Source of the DNA: Mesorhizobium sp. LSJC280B00
GTDB taxonomy: Bacteria > Pseudomonadota > Alphaproteobacteria > Rhizobiales > Rhizobiaceae
Direction: 5' to 3'
Assembly: GCF_000502835.1 (NCBI RefSeq)
Contig: NZ_AYVL01000010.1
Span: 68,998 to 132,997, forward strand
DNA length: 64,000 bases
Shown: positions 50,719 through 59,883 of the stretch, piece by piece
How the letters are laid out: every line of letters begins with the position of its first letter
Numbering within the stretch: position 1 is the first letter of the stretch
The notes under the pieces: model-generated
What the model saw: only the letters and a program-made list of their open reading frames with translations
What the model was told of the DNA's origin: nothing
The model's database searches: none
Position numbers and translations under genes: made by a program

Positions 50719-50781
50719 ACCTGAAGGGTTGTTAGTCAGATTTCAGACGGTTTGCTTCGCTGATGTTTGTCGGTGCACTTT

Positions 50782-52182
50782 ATGGATACAGCCATTTCGC
50801 GGTTTGCCCGGGACAAGATCGCTGCCGGCAATAGCGGGCTGGTGCTGATCGCCGACAATTATGACGCGTTTGCCGCACGAATCCTTGCCGCGCGCAGTGC
50901 CACCAGCAGCCTCGACCTGATGTACTATCTCTGGCACGACGACCATAGCGGCCGGCTGCTGATGCAGGAGGTCGTCAAGGCGGCGGAGCGCGGTGTCCGC
51001 GTCCGCATGCTGCTGGACGATATAAATCCGCGCAACAGCGACGCCGCTTACCTGGCGCTCAACAGCTACAAGAACATCGAGCTGAGGCTGTTCAACCCCA
51101 GCGGCATGAGGAACGGCAGCATCTTTCGCTCGCTGGAGATGGTCGCCCGGCTGTTTGCGATGACCCGCCGCATGCACAACAAGGCCTGGATCGCCGACGG
51201 GAGCCTGGCCATCGTCGGAGGAAGAAATATCGGCGATGCCTATTTCGACGCCGCGGAGACAAATTTCCGTGATCTCGACCTGTTGCTTCTCGGTCCTGCC
51301 GTAGGGCAGACGATGCAGATCTTCGAGGCGTTCTGGAATTGCGAGGCGGCAAAGCCGATCCAGCTGCTCAACCCGGCTGCGGTGGGCTCGCGCGCCGATT
51401 TCCTCGACAATCTCGATGCGACCGCGGACGGCCAGCTTTTGAACAGCCTCAGTGCCTGGCGCACGATCACGGAGTTCATTGCAGCGCACAGCGAGGTCTG
51501 CTGGACGAAAGGCGTTCGCGTCATTTCCGATCCGCCGGAAAAGGTGCGCGGCAAGCGGCGCAGGAACTGGCTGACCAAGGAGCTGCTTCCCGCTATCGCG
51601 GCGACGAGGCAGCGGCTCGAAATCGTCTCGCCCTATTTCATCCCCGGCGGCACCGGGTTGGCCATCCTGTCGAAGCTGGTGGATCGTGGCGCCGAGGTTG
51701 CAATCCTCACCAACTCGCTCGCCGCGACGGACGTCGCCGCAGTGCACGGCGCTTATGCCAAATACCGCCGCAAGCTGCTTAAAAAAGGTATCCAGCTTTT
51801 CGAATTGCAACCCTTCAACCGCCAGGCCAACATCTCCGTTTTCGGCTCAAAGGGAGCCAGCCTCCATACCAAGGCCTTCACGGTCGACGATACGCTCGGG
51901 TTTGTCGGTTCCTTCAATTTCGATCCGCGTTCGGTGTCGTTGAATGCGGAAATGGGCGTGCTTTTCCACGATGCCAATCTGGTGATGGAGTTGCGCCGGC
52001 TGTTCGAGCACGAAAAGTCACCGCAGACGAGCTACCAGCTGGTCCTGGACAAAGGCGCCTTGCGGTGGCTCGGCATCGCGGATGGCGAGATGCGGCAATG
52101 TTCGCGTGAACCGGAGGCCAGTCTCTATCGGCGCATCGTTGCAGCGCTGGTTGGCTGCCTGCCGATCGAATCGCAATTATAG
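50782..52182 (+). CDS. Phospholipase D/cardiolipin-synthase-like protein (ClsB/ClsC type)
   Basis: The protein has 466 residues. Two HKD motifs: HNKAWIADGSLAIVGGRNIGD near residue 130 and HTKAFTVDDTLGFVGSFNFDPRS near residue 365 (H-x-K-x4-D in both). Upstream of the first is an intact MYYLWHDDHSGRLLMQEV strand. No N-terminal membrane helices occur, as in ClsB/ClsC. It may join phosphatidylglycerol units or use phosphatidylethanolamine to make cardiolipin. It follows the YbhP-like gene, a pairing known from E. coli. Confidence 0.88.
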   Translation: MDTAISRFARDKIAAGNSGLVLIADNYDAFAARILAARSATSSLDLMYYLWHDDHSGRLLMQEVVKAAERGVRVRMLLDDINPRNSDAAYLALNSYKNIELRLFNPSGMRNGSIFRSLEMVARLFAMTRRMHNKAWIADGSLAIVGGRNIGDAYFDAAETNFRDLDLLLLGPAVGQTMQIFEAFWNCEAAKPIQLLNPAAVGSRADFLDNLDATADGQLLNSLSAWRTITEFIAAHSEVCWTKGVRVISDPPEKVRGKRRRNWLTKELLPAIAATRQRLEIVSPYFIPGGTGLAILSKLVDRGAEVAILTNSLAATDVAAVHGAYAKYRRKLLKKGIQLFELQPFNRQANISVFGSKGASLHTKAFTVDDTLGFVGSFNFDPRSVSLNAEMGVLFHDANLVMELRRLFEHEKSPQTSYQLVLDKGALRWLGIADGEMRQCSREPEASLYRRIVAALVGCLPIESQL

Positions 52183-52192
52183 AAGCGACGAA

Positions 52193-52222
52193 TTTGTCGG
52201 AACGCAACTCTTTGTCGGAACG
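52193..52222 (+). promoter_or_regulatory. Direct repeat TTTGTCGGAACG and possible weak promoter
   Basis: TTTGTCGGAACG occurs at 52193-52204 and 52211-52222, 18 bases apart. The second GGAAC (52217-52221) is followed after 17 bases by AGTT (52239-52242), a loose form of the stress promoter. It would precede the small gene at 52267. Confidence 0.35.
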
Positions 52223-52266
52223 AAAATGCGGGACCACGAGTTGTAACCGTTGTCCGGAGCATGCCG

Positions 52267-52449
52267 ATGAAGACCACGATATACAGTTTTCTTGCCGAGC
52301 TCTTGCCGTTCTGGATGGCGCATAAACGCAAAATGCGCGCCGACCGCGCCGCTGAGCGGCCGACACGACCGGCTGCTGCCGATGACGATGGTCGGCCGAC
52401 AAACGATCCGAATCGAGCAACACCGGCGCGTCGGCGCAACACGTCTTAG
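52267..52449 (+). CDS. Possible small basic protein (60 aa)
   Basis: ATG at 52267 follows GGAG at good spacing. The protein begins MKTTIYSFLAELLPFWMAHK and then is Arg/Ala/Pro/Asp-rich (RADRAAERPTRPAAADDDGR). The hydrophobic start is short and is no clear signal peptide. No family is known. The evidence is a ribosome site and a loose stress promoter, so it may or may not be a gene. The rest of 52450-52660 holds no gene I can support. Confidence 0.4.
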   Translation: MKTTIYSFLAELLPFWMAHKRKMRADRAAERPTRPAAADDDGRPTNDPNRATPARRRNTS

Positions 52450-52660
52450 GGCGGGATGCTTTCAAATTAGATCCCGCTCCAACTGTCTGGTTAGACGCAA
52501 TTCCGCGACGCCAAGTGATTCCATTTGGCTGCAGAAGCTCCAGTTCCTAGCGATCACGCTATCGTCAAGTATCGCTACCCGAAATCCGGCGTTGCCAAGC
52601 ATCCATTTTGCAGCACGTACGTTAATGTGCACTACAGGGTTGCCGCTATGGGTGAGCGCC

Positions 52661-52948
52661 ATGAGTGACAGTGCGATAGAATTCTTGCAGGACTGGATCC
52701 ACGAAAACGTTCATGTGCCGCCGCCTCCGATCAAGCTTGAAAGGGAGGCGGAAATCCTCGCCAGGGAATGCAAGGAAGAGGCGGCCGATGCCGGCGTACC
52801 CATCGAAGACATCGAGGAAGAGGTTGGCGACCTCAAGGATCTGCTCGTCGCCAAGCTCGAAGACGCAGCCGAGAACGAGGCCAGGCAACTCAACGGCCAC
52901 GGCCAAAAGATTTCTAAGTCGGCGGCCGAGCAAAAGCCGGCCCTGTAA
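52661..52948 (+). CDS. DUF768-type protein
   Basis: The protein has 95 residues. MSDSAIEFLQDWIHENVHVPPPPIKL is the hallmark of DUF768, small proteins abundant in Mesorhizobium, followed by a helical, acidic part (ILARECKEEAADAGVPIEDIEEEVGDLKDLLVAKLEDA). The function is unknown. It ends 47 bp before the stop of the convergent oxidase operon. Start ATG 52661 has GGGTGAG upstream. Confidence 0.75.
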   Translation: MSDSAIEFLQDWIHENVHVPPPPIKLEREAEILARECKEEAADAGVPIEDIEEEVGDLKDLLVAKLEDAAENEARQLNGHGQKISKSAAEQKPAL

Positions 52949-52995
52949 GGCCGGTCCGAGCGCAGGCAAGGCATCACGAGGTGCGCCGCTTCGGC

Positions 52996-53250
52996 CTATT
53001 GTCCGATCAGCGTCAGCCCGAACAGGATCATCAGCCAAAACCCGGCAGCAGCGACCGCAAGACGCGGCAGGACGCCGTCGCTGGCCAGATGCATGAACAG
53101 GATGGCGATGACGGCGGTCTTGGCCGCGGCGATCACCAGATTGAGTGCCGAATTGAAGCCGCCGAGCGCGAGGAAGGACGAGCCGACGGTCAGGGCTAGC
53201 AAGGCTAAAAGCCCGATATAAGCAAGCGTGAGTTTGCGGAACTCGCTCAT
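52996..53250 (-). CDS. Cytochrome c oxidase subunit IV (small membrane subunit)
   Basis: The protein has 84 residues with three membrane helices (LAYIGLLALLALTVGSSFLAL, SALNLVIAAAKTAVIAILFMHL, LAVAAAGFWLMILFGLTLIG), as in caa3-type subunit IV (CyoD/CtaF-like). The start at 53250 overlaps the stop of subunit III by an ATGA. It is the last gene of the ACIII-caa3 operon. Confidence 0.88.
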   Translation of the reverse strand: MSEFRKLTLAYIGLLALLALTVGSSFLALGGFNSALNLVIAAAKTAVIAILFMHLASDGVLPRLAVAAAGFWLMILFGLTLIGQ

Positions 53251-53885
53251 CTGTTGATCAGATAGAGGACGGGGAACAGGAAGACCCAGACGATATCGAC
53301 GAAATGCCAATAGAGGCCGATTGCCTGCACGCGCCGGAACCGGCTGGCCTCGATCGTGCGTGGCCACAGCGCGAGGATGCCGCCGATGACGATTACGCCG
53401 CAAATCAGATGCAAGGCGTGCAGTGACGTCATCGCGAAATAGAGGCCGAAGAAGAATTCGGCATGAACAGGATCCGGGCCCTTATAGATGAAAGGTGCGC
53501 CGAGCACCGGCGCCAGCCCTTCGCTGAATTCCCTGGCGTACTCCGTCGCCTTGATCGCCAGGAAGACGACGCCGAGCAGCGCCGTCGCAGCCAATGCCCA
53601 GCCAGCGGCGCGCCATCGCCGCGCGGCCGTGTACATATGGGCGAGCGCCATAGCGAAACTGCTGGTGATCAGGACGACGGTGTTGGCCGTGCCCAACGGC
53701 AGCGACAGATGCTTCGCAGCGCCGGCGAAGGCGTCGCCATAACTCAACCGGGCAAACATGAAGACGAGCAGGATGGCGCCGAACAGCATCACCTCGGAGC
53801 CGATTAACACCCACATGGCAAAGCTGTCGGCTGCCGTTTCGCGAGCCGGCCGGTCGAAGGCGATACTTGTCGTTGGTGACTTCAA
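53247..53885 (-). CDS. Cytochrome c oxidase subunit III
   Basis: The protein has 212 residues with five membrane helices. It carries [29 protein letters not shown] near residue 22 and the ending [23 protein letters not shown], standard for subunit III. It stabilises the oxidase and its proton channel. Its start overlaps the subunit I stop codon by 4 bp. Confidence 0.93.
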   Translation of the reverse strand: MKSPTTSIAFDRPARETAADSFAMWVLIGSEVMLFGAILLVFMFARLSYGDAFAGAAKHLSLPLGTANTVVLITSSFAMALAHMYTAARRWRAAGWALAATALLGVVFLAIKATEYAREFSEGLAPVLGAPFIYKGPDPVHAEFFFGLYFAMTSLHALHLICGVIVIGGILALWPRTIEASRFRRVQAIGLYWHFVDIVWVFLFPVLYLINR

Positions 53886-55519
53886 ACCAGATCCTCCACC
53901 GGGTCCGACCGTTTCTCGGTCAGGCCTTTCATCGGATAGTCGTAGGCTGGTCTGGTGACGGTCGGCATGCGATCGAAATTATGCGCGGGCGGCGGCGAGC
54001 TTGTTTGCCATTCCAACCCGGTCGCTCGCCACGGATTGGCCGGCGCCTGCGCGCCTCGAAACAGCGACCATGCCAAGTAGAGGAGCGGCATCAGATAGCC
54101 AATCGCCAGCACCACGGCGCCAGCCGACGACAGGATGTGCCAGAAAGCGAATTCCGGCGGATAGGTATGGTAGCGCCGCGGCATGCCCAGAAAGCCGAGC
54201 ACATATTGCGGAAAAAAGGTCAGGTTGAAGCCGATGAAGGTGACAGCCGCGGCTATACGGCCCCAAACCTCCGAATACATTCGGCCGGTGAGTTTCGGCC
54301 ACCAGAAATGCAGCCCTGCCATGTAGGCGGTCACCATGCCGCCTACCATGATGTAGTGGAAATGGGCGACGACGAAATAGGTGTCGTGAACGTGGACGTC
54401 GATGGCGAGCGCGGCAAGGAAAAGGCCGGCCAGCCCGCCGAAGGTGAACAATGCCAGGAAGAACAGCGCATAAAGCATCGGCGTCTCGAAGCTGATTTCG
54501 CCCTTGCGCAGCGTCAGGCTCCAGTTGAAGACCTTTATCGCCGATGGGATCGCGACGCAGAAGGACAGGAACGAAAACACCACGCCGGCATAGGCCGACT
54601 GCCCGCTGACGAACATGTGGTGGCCCCAGACGAGAAAGCCGAAGACGGCGATCGCCATCGAAGCCAGGGCGACGGCCTTGTAGCCGAACAGCGGCCGGCG
54701 GCTAAAGCAAGGCAGCACTTCCGAGACCACTCCCATGCCTGGCAGGATCATGATGTAGACGGCGGGGTGCGAGTAGAACCAGAACAGATGCTGGAACAGC
54801 AGCGGATCGCCGCCGAGGTCGGGATTGAAGATGCCGATGCCGAAGACGCGCTCCAGCACGATGAGGATCAGCGATGCTGCAAGCACCGGCGTCGCCAGCA
54901 CCATCACCAGGCTGGTGGCGTACAGCGTCCAGACGAAGATCGGCAGCCGGAACCAGGTGAGGCCAGGCGCTCGCAAGGTGTGGACGGTGACGATGAAATT
55001 GATACCGGTCATGATCGTCGAAAAGCCGACGATGAAAACGCCGAATGCCGCGGTCGAGACAAATCCGTTGGCATAGAGCGTCGACAGCGGCGTGTAGAAG
55101 GTCCAGCCGGTGTCGACGCCGCCCAAAACCACCGAGGCGAGCGCGAACAGGCTGCCGAACATGAAGACGTACCAGCTTGCCAGGTTGAGCCGGGGAAAGG
55201 CGAGGTCGCGCGCGCCGATCATCAGCGGCAGCAGGAAATTGCCGAGCGTTGCCGGGATCGACGGCACCAGGAAGAACCACACCATGATGATGCCGTGCAG
55301 CGAAAACAGCCGGTTGTAGACATCGTCGGAGACCAGGTCGCCGGCCGGCGTCGCAAGCTCGATGCGCATCAGCACGGCAAAGGTTCCGCCGAGGAAGAAG
55401 AAGGCCGTCAGCGAGACGAAATAGAGCCACGCCACCCGTTTGTGGTCTGTTGTCAGCAGCCAGGAGCGCGGCCCGGCACCTTCTGCGAGATAGCTTGCCG
55501 ACGCCAAATCGCTGCTCAT
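53882..55519 (-). CDS. Cytochrome c oxidase subunit I, A2 type (caa3)
   Basis: The protein has 545 residues. Ligands: [18 protein letters not shown] (the YSHP motif with the crosslinked Tyr; the Glu of A1 enzymes is absent, which marks the A2 type), [11 protein letters not shown] (CuB pair) and [13 protein letters not shown] (heme ligands). The D-channel stretch [19 protein letters not shown] is present. It reduces O2 with electrons from the fused cytochrome c of subunit II and pumps protons. Paired by 4-bp overlaps with subunits II and III. A2-type caa3 oxidases accompany ACIII in Rhodothermus. Confidence 0.96.
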   Translation of the reverse strand: MSSDLASASYLAEGAGPRSWLLTTDHKRVAWLYFVSLTAFFFLGGTFAVLMRIELATPAGDLVSDDVYNRLFSLHGIIMVWFFLVPSIPATLGNFLLPLMIGARDLAFPRLNLASWYVFMFGSLFALASVVLGGVDTGWTFYTPLSTLYANGFVSTAAFGVFIVGFSTIMTGINFIVTVHTLRAPGLTWFRLPIFVWTLYATSLVMVLATPVLAASLILIVLERVFGIGIFNPDLGGDPLLFQHLFWFYSHPAVYIMILPGMGVVSEVLPCFSRRPLFGYKAVALASMAIAVFGFLVWGHHMFVSGQSAYAGVVFSFLSFCVAIPSAIKVFNWSLTLRKGEISFETPMLYALFFLALFTFGGLAGLFLAALAIDVHVHDTYFVVAHFHYIMVGGMVTAYMAGLHFWWPKLTGRMYSEVWGRIAAAVTFIGFNLTFFPQYVLGFLGMPRRYHTYPPEFAFWHILSSAGAVVLAIGYLMPLLYLAWSLFRGAQAPANPWRATGLEWQTSSPPPAHNFDRMPTVTRPAYDYPMKGLTEKRSDPVEDLV

Positions 55520-56487
55520 TGCGGCGCCTCGTTTTTTGCCGCCGGGAACGAGGGAGATTGGAGCGATAGGGATTTGAGATAGGCCATCAGCATCTGCAGT
55601 TCGGCTTCGTCAACGAGACCGTCGAAGCTCGGCATCACCGGCTGGTAGCCGGCGGCGATTTCCTTGTTCGGGACAAGGATCGAATCGCGCAGATAGCGTT
55701 CGTCGGCGATGACCGTCTGCCGGTTGGCCAACGCCACCGGCTGGCCGAAAACCCCATCGAGGCCGGGCGCCCGCACCTTGCTGAAATTGCCGTGACAGCC
55801 GGAGCAGCCGAGCGCGCGGAACAGTTTCCCGCCGCTCGTGGCAAGGCTTTCGCCTTCACCTTGACTGCCGAGCCATGATGCATATTGCTCCGGCGCCAGC
55901 ACGGTCACCCAGCCGCCCATCTCGGAATGCTGCGTGCCGCAATATTCGGCGCAGAACAGGTGATAACGCCCCGGCTGCGTGGCGATGAACCAGACATTGG
56001 CCGTGCGTCCGGGAACGGCATCCTGCTTGACCCGAAAGGCTGGCACGTAGAAGGAGTGGATGACGTCCTGTGATGCCAGCGACACCACCACCGCCTTGCC
56101 GACCGGCACGTGCAACTCGTTGATCTCGCGCTGGCCGCCGGGATGGCGGAATTCCCACATCCATTGCTTGCCGAGGCCGGCGATCTCGACGGCGTCCGGT
56201 GGCGGACGGTCGCGCCGGACAAAAAGGACTGCGCCCCAGCCGAAGAAGATGAAGGCCATCACCAGGCTGGCAATGGTCCACGCCATCTCCAGCGGCAGGC
56301 TGCGGGCACGCGCCCCGGTACGGTCGGCTGCGGAGCCGATACGATATTTGACGGCGTAGCCGACAACGAGAACGGTCAGGAACAGGCCGAGCGCGACTGC
56401 GAAAGCCAGCAATGTGTAGAACAAGGCATCGACGCTGCCCGCGATGGACGAGGCTTCCTGCGGGAAAAACCGGATGCCGAAGCTCAC
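55516..56487 (-). CDS. Cytochrome c oxidase subunit II with fused cytochrome c domain
   Basis: The protein has 323 residues. Two membrane helices occur near 17-45 and 68-93. The cupredoxin domain has the CuA site [15 protein letters not shown] (C-x3-C-x3-H-x2-M). At the C-terminus comes a monoheme cytochrome c domain with CSGCH and a later Met in VMPSFDG. This is the caa3 form, which can take electrons without a separate soluble cytochrome c. It overlaps the SCO gene by 4 bp. Confidence 0.95.
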   Translation of the reverse strand: MSFGIRFFPQEASSIAGSVDALFYTLLAFAVALGLFLTVLVVGYAVKYRIGSAADRTGARARSLPLEMAWTIASLVMAFIFFGWGAVLFVRRDRPPPDAVEIAGLGKQWMWEFRHPGGQREINELHVPVGKAVVVSLASQDVIHSFYVPAFRVKQDAVPGRTANVWFIATQPGRYHLFCAEYCGTQHSEMGGWVTVLAPEQYASWLGSQGEGESLATSGGKLFRALGCSGCHGNFSKVRAPGLDGVFGQPVALANRQTVIADERYLRDSILVPNKEIAAGYQPVMPSFDGLVDEAELQMLMAYLKSLSLQSPSFPAAKNEAPQ

Positions 56488-57233
56488 GCCCGCCTCCCGC
56501 GCGCCAGCAATATGGCCGTCGCCAACCCCACCACCATCACGATGCTGGCGAGCTTCAACGCAGCCCAGATCGCCGGCGTATATCGCCCCTTGGACGCATC
56601 GAAGCCGGCGCAGAGCAGGAAGACATGATCGGCGATCGAGCCGAGCCTGCCGGAAGATGCCTCGACAAGGGCAAGCTCAAGATCGCGCGGCGTGAAGCTC
56701 AGCGCCGGCAGCACCTGCGCTATCCGGCCTTTTGGCGTCAGCGCGATGACCGCGATCGGATGGGCGAATTGGTCGATCCTGGCGCGGGTGTCGAAACTGA
56801 TGCCGGCTTCCGCGGCAAGGGCGCCGCCGGCGCCGTCGGCACTGGTCAGGAACCGCCACGCCGACAGGTTCCTCGCGTCGGCCGCCGCGGCGACCGTGGC
56901 TTGCGCATCGCCCGCATCTTCGGGCGTGTCGGCGGCATCGATCGAGACGAACAAAGCGCGATAGGTGTCGGGGTCGAGCGAGGTCTTTTTCAAATCCGAG
57001 GCGACCGCCTGTTGGGTCACACCACAAAGGTTCGGGCATTTGTCGTAGCCGAAAATCAGTAGCGCCGGCCGGCCGGCAAGCATTTGGCCGATCGTGCGCT
57101 GCTCGCCGGACGCATCGCGAAACACCCGGTCGAGGCTGAGCTGCGCGCCGATCTCGGGATCGAAGGCCGGGCGTGCGAAGGCCATGGCCGGCAGTGCCGC
57201 GAGAAGGGAAAAAGCGGCTAGCCAGGCCTTCAC
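56484..57233 (-). CDS. SCO1/SenC-family copper chaperone
   Basis: The protein has 249 residues. GTG start at 57233 is chosen since GGGAGG precedes it and it begins the signal peptide (VKAWLAAFSLLAALPAMAFA). The copper motif CPNLC lies in FGYDKCPNLCGVTQQ, and a His in DQFAHPIAVIAL is the third ligand. A C-terminal membrane helix (LASIVMVVGLATAILLA) anchors it. It delivers copper to the CuA site of the adjacent oxidase. GTGA overlap with the upstream gene. Confidence 0.92.
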   Translation of the reverse strand: MKAWLAAFSLLAALPAMAFARPAFDPEIGAQLSLDRVFRDASGEQRTIGQMLAGRPALLIFGYDKCPNLCGVTQQAVASDLKKTSLDPDTYRALFVSIDAADTPEDAGDAQATVAAAADARNLSAWRFLTSADGAGGALAAEAGISFDTRARIDQFAHPIAVIALTPKGRIAQVLPALSFTPRDLELALVEASSGRLGSIADHVFLLCAGFDASKGRYTPAIWAALKLASIVMVVGLATAILLARGRRA

Positions 57234-57682
57234 GGCCGGCCTCCCTGGCCTGGCGCGGTCCGGCAGCGAGCGGCCTGTGGCGCGCGTGGTATCTCGGCCT
57301 CGACCAATCGGCAGTCGGCGCCGGCGGCCGGCGCCGGCTGCCCCCAGTTCGGCAAACCATGGCTGACGATCGCCCACATGGCGTCCTCGATCGGAATGCG
57401 GGCAATGCCGGCGGTGCGGTCGACCCAGCCGACCTTGTTCAGCTCCTGCTCCTCCGCCTTGCGGAAGGCAGCGAGGTCGTCTTCTGGAAAGCGCTGCAAG
57501 GCTGGACTGGCCCGGTTGCCGACCGATGATGGCCCCGGCAGCGGCCCGAACGGCCTGGTGTCGAAGACGAGCCCGAGGACGATGACTGTTGCGGCCAGGA
57601 GCAGCAGCAGGCCGGCCGCGAAGGCAAGCAGCGCGCCCGGCCAGACGTCGCGCGTTTCGGGATGGCGGGCTGCCCTAGCCAT
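57230..57682 (-). CDS. Membrane-anchored hypothetical protein of the ACIII-caa3 operon
   Basis: The protein has 150 residues. One membrane helix (about 15-38, ALLAFAAGLLLLLAATVIVLGLVF), then a soluble domain with LQRFPEDDLAAFRKAEEQELNKVGWVDRTAGIARIPIEDAMWAIVSHGLP. This pattern recurs in oxidase operons of proteobacteria, but its function is unknown to me; a role in assembly is inferred. It overlaps ActF by 8 bp and the SCO start by 4 bp. The last 30 residues are disordered and Ala/Pro/Arg-rich. Confidence 0.75.
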   Translation of the reverse strand: MARAARHPETRDVWPGALLAFAAGLLLLLAATVIVLGLVFDTRPFGPLPGPSSVGNRASPALQRFPEDDLAAFRKAEEQELNKVGWVDRTAGIARIPIEDAMWAIVSHGLPNWGQPAPAAGADCRLVEAEIPRAPQAARCRTAPGQGGRP

Positions 57683-58823
57683 GGACCGGCCTCCGGCACC
57701 AGAGGGCGATCCGGTCCGGCCGGCCAAGCACGAAAAGCAGCAGCGCAAGCCAGAGGCCGCCAGCTCCTGCCAGCGCGGCAAGATCGTACCAGAATGCGAT
57801 CACATTGCCGTCCGCCAACGGCGGTCTGATCCGCCAAAGGACATCGACGTAGTGGCCAGCCAGCACGATGCCGCAGATCGACAGCAGGCCGGCATGGCTG
57901 CGCTTCAGATCCCGGCTGAGCAGCCCGGCAAAGGGGACCGCGAATTGCAGCGCAATCAGCAGCCAGAGCAGATACTGCCAGCCATTGCTGCTGCGGATGA
58001 GGTACCAACGGATCTCGTTTGGCAGGTCGCCGCCCCAGGTCACCAGCCATTGCATGAACGACAGGTAGGTCCACAGCAGCACGAAGCCGAACAGCATGTT
58101 GGCCAAATCCTCGCTGAGCGCGACATCCTCCTCGCCGCCCGCCATGACCTCGATCGAGCGGTTAACACACAGTACCGTCATCGCCAGGGCGTAAGCGCCG
58201 ACGACTTCGGCCGACGCTTCCAGCAACGCATAGATGGTCGAGGAGAACTCCGGCTCCAGCGAGAGCATCCAGTCGATGGCAAAAATCGTCACAGCCAGCC
58301 CATGCGCAATCAATCCAGCGGCATAGGCCTTGCCGCGGCCGGCGCTGCCACGACCGCTATCGGTCGTTGTCCAGTCAAGCACGCGCCACGCCAGCACCAG
58401 CCAGATCGCGGCGCAGGCGGCAAAGCGCAGCAAAAAGAACGGAACGTTCAGATAAGAGAATTTCTGGCGCACCGTCTCGGGCAATGCAGCCGCGTCGGCA
58501 CTCGCCCAGGGAAAGACCAGGTCGAGCCTGAGCAGAACCGGCAGCAGCAGAAGCAGCGCCAGCGGCAGCGTCGCGACGAGAGCGCGCAGCGGCTGGCGGA
58601 TTGCCTCGCCCCAGCGGCCGCCGGTCAGCCCATGCACCATCAGGATGGTCAGCGCGCCGAGCGGCAGGCCGAGCAGGAAGAGCGCCGCAGGCAGCCAGCC
58701 GGCCAACATGGCTCTGAAGTCGAAGGCCAATCCCGTGGCGCAAAGCACAAGTCCGACGGCGACCACGGCAAGCGCCGGCAAAATCAAACGTTCGGTGGCA
58801 AGCCGCATCATCGCCCGCATCAT
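57675..58823 (-). CDS. actF: Alternative complex III subunit ActF (NrfD-like membrane protein)
   Basis: The protein has 382 residues and about ten membrane helices. Family features are LNVPFFLLRFAACAAIWLVLAWRVLDW, the pair ALAMTVLCVNRSIEV and VLLWTYLSFMQWLVTWGGDLPNEIRWYLIR (characteristic PxEI/WYLIR loop of ActF). It is the smaller quinol-binding-related integral subunit of ACIII. The start at 58823 is one of two adjacent ATGs and overlaps the ActE stop codon by ATGA. Confidence 0.88.
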   Translation of the reverse strand: MMRAMMRLATERLILPALAVVAVGLVLCATGLAFDFRAMLAGWLPAALFLLGLPLGALTILMVHGLTGGRWGEAIRQPLRALVATLPLALLLLLPVLLRLDLVFPWASADAAALPETVRQKFSYLNVPFFLLRFAACAAIWLVLAWRVLDWTTTDSGRGSAGRGKAYAAGLIAHGLAVTIFAIDWMLSLEPEFSSTIYALLEASAEVVGAYALAMTVLCVNRSIEVMAGGEEDVALSEDLANMLFGFVLLWTYLSFMQWLVTWGGDLPNEIRWYLIRSSNGWQYLLWLLIALQFAVPFAGLLSRDLKRSHAGLLSICGIVLAGHYVDVLWRIRPPLADGNVIAFWYDLAALAGAGGLWLALLLFVLGRPDRIALWCRRPVHG

Positions 58824-59353
58824 CGATCCGGCTCCGCATTGAGCTCGGCACGGAGGCTTTCCGGCAGCTCGGCAATTGGTGCATCGCGCGAATATTGCAG
58901 GGCGCGGATATAGGCGACGATCGCCCAGCGGTCGGCAGGCGGGACACGCGCCGCGTAGGAATACATGGCGCCATAGCCGTTGCTGATGACGTCGTAGAAA
59001 TGCCTGTCGCTCGCCTTGCGCAACGCGTGCTGGTGATAGGTCGGCGGCGCCGGAAAGCCCCGCTCGACGATCATGCCGTGGCCGTCGCCGGCGCGGCCGT
59101 GGCAAGGCGAACAGAAGATGTCGAAGCGTTGCTGGCCTCGCCGCAGCAGCATCATCGTGACCGGATAGGGAAAAGTGTCGGGTACCGGCGAAAGATCGGC
59201 ATCGCGTGCGACCGTGTCCTCGACCGGCGCCCGCGCCGACATGCCGTCGGCGAACTGGTTGCTGCTTTCGAGCGGATCGTAGCGCGGCTGGTCCTCCATG
59301 TCCTGCCGGCAGCCGGCGACCAGCAAGGCTGCCGACAGCAGGATCGTGCGCAT
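58820..59353 (-). CDS. actE: Alternative complex III subunit ActE (monoheme cytochrome c lipoprotein)
   Basis: The protein has 177 residues. Lipoprotein signal MRTILLSAALLVAGC (lipobox LVAGC), then a single heme site CSPCHG near residue 80 (RFDIFCSPCHGRAGDGHG) and a distal Met in GAMYSYAARVPPADRWAIVAYIRALQ. It passes electrons from ACIII toward the fused cytochrome of subunit II. GGAGG lies before ATG 59353; it overlaps ActF by 4 bp. Confidence 0.9.
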   Translation of the reverse strand: MRTILLSAALLVAGCRQDMEDQPRYDPLESSNQFADGMSARAPVEDTVARDADLSPVPDTFPYPVTMMLLRRGQQRFDIFCSPCHGRAGDGHGMIVERGFPAPPTYHQHALRKASDRHFYDVISNGYGAMYSYAARVPPADRWAIVAYIRALQYSRDAPIAELPESLRAELNAEPDR

Positions 59354-59355
59354 GT

Positions 59356-59883
59356 TCACGCCTCCACCTCCTCGACGGTTTCGGCGCCGAGCCGTGTCAG
59401 CTGGCCCTTGGTCACGCCCTTGCGGAACTTCGGATCGGCGGCCTCGACGAGCAGATAGAACTTGCCGCCGCGCGCATAGGTGAAGCTCGTGGCGTTGAAG
59501 ACCGGGTGGTAATATTCGGGCAGGCGATTGGCGGCCAGCATGCCGAAGAATGCGGCCAGCGCAGCGCCAAGTATCGCGGCCTCGAAGGCGATGACGAGAA
59601 AGGCCGGCCAGGAATGCAGCGGCCGGCCGCCGACATTGAGCGGAAAATCGATCTCGACCGAATAGAGGATCAGGCCATAGACAAACACCGCGCCGACGAT
59701 GGCGCCGCCAAGGATGGTCCATGGCAAGCGCGTCTTGCGCATGCCGAGCATGTCGGCCAGCCCATGCACATGGAACGGCGAGAACGCGTCCATGCGCCGG
59801 TAGCCGCGCGCCCGCATGGTGCGGACCGCCTCGGTCAGCGCTTCGGGATCGGCGAAAGCCGCAATGACGCCGTAAAGGCTCAT
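59356..59883 (-). CDS. actD: Alternative complex III subunit ActD (DUF3341)
   Basis: The protein has 175 residues with two membrane helices (about 55-77 and 97-118). The start LYGVIAAFADPEALTEAVRTMRARGYRRMDAFSPFHVHGL is the DUF3341 hallmark. It is a structural subunit with no cofactor. The start at 59883 overlaps the ActC stop codon by 4 bp. Confidence 0.9.
   Translation of the reverse strand: MSLYGVIAAFADPEALTEAVRTMRARGYRRMDAFSPFHVHGLADMLGMRKTRLPWTILGGAIVGAVFVYGLILYSVEIDFPLNVGGRPLHSWPAFLVIAFEAAILGAALAAFFGMLAANRLPEYYHPVFNATSFTYARGGKFYLLVEAADPKFRKGVTKGQLTRLGAETVEEVEA

Noticed and set aside
52451..52477. Stem GCGGGAT/ATCCCGC as terminator
   Set aside because: The stem is 7 bp with a 13-base loop and no T-run; its position after a doubtful gene makes the call too weak.
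53867..55582. Long plus-strand frame opposite the oxidase genes
   Set aside because: It mirrors subunit I and II, has a low-complexity Arg/Glu/His composition and no ribosome site.
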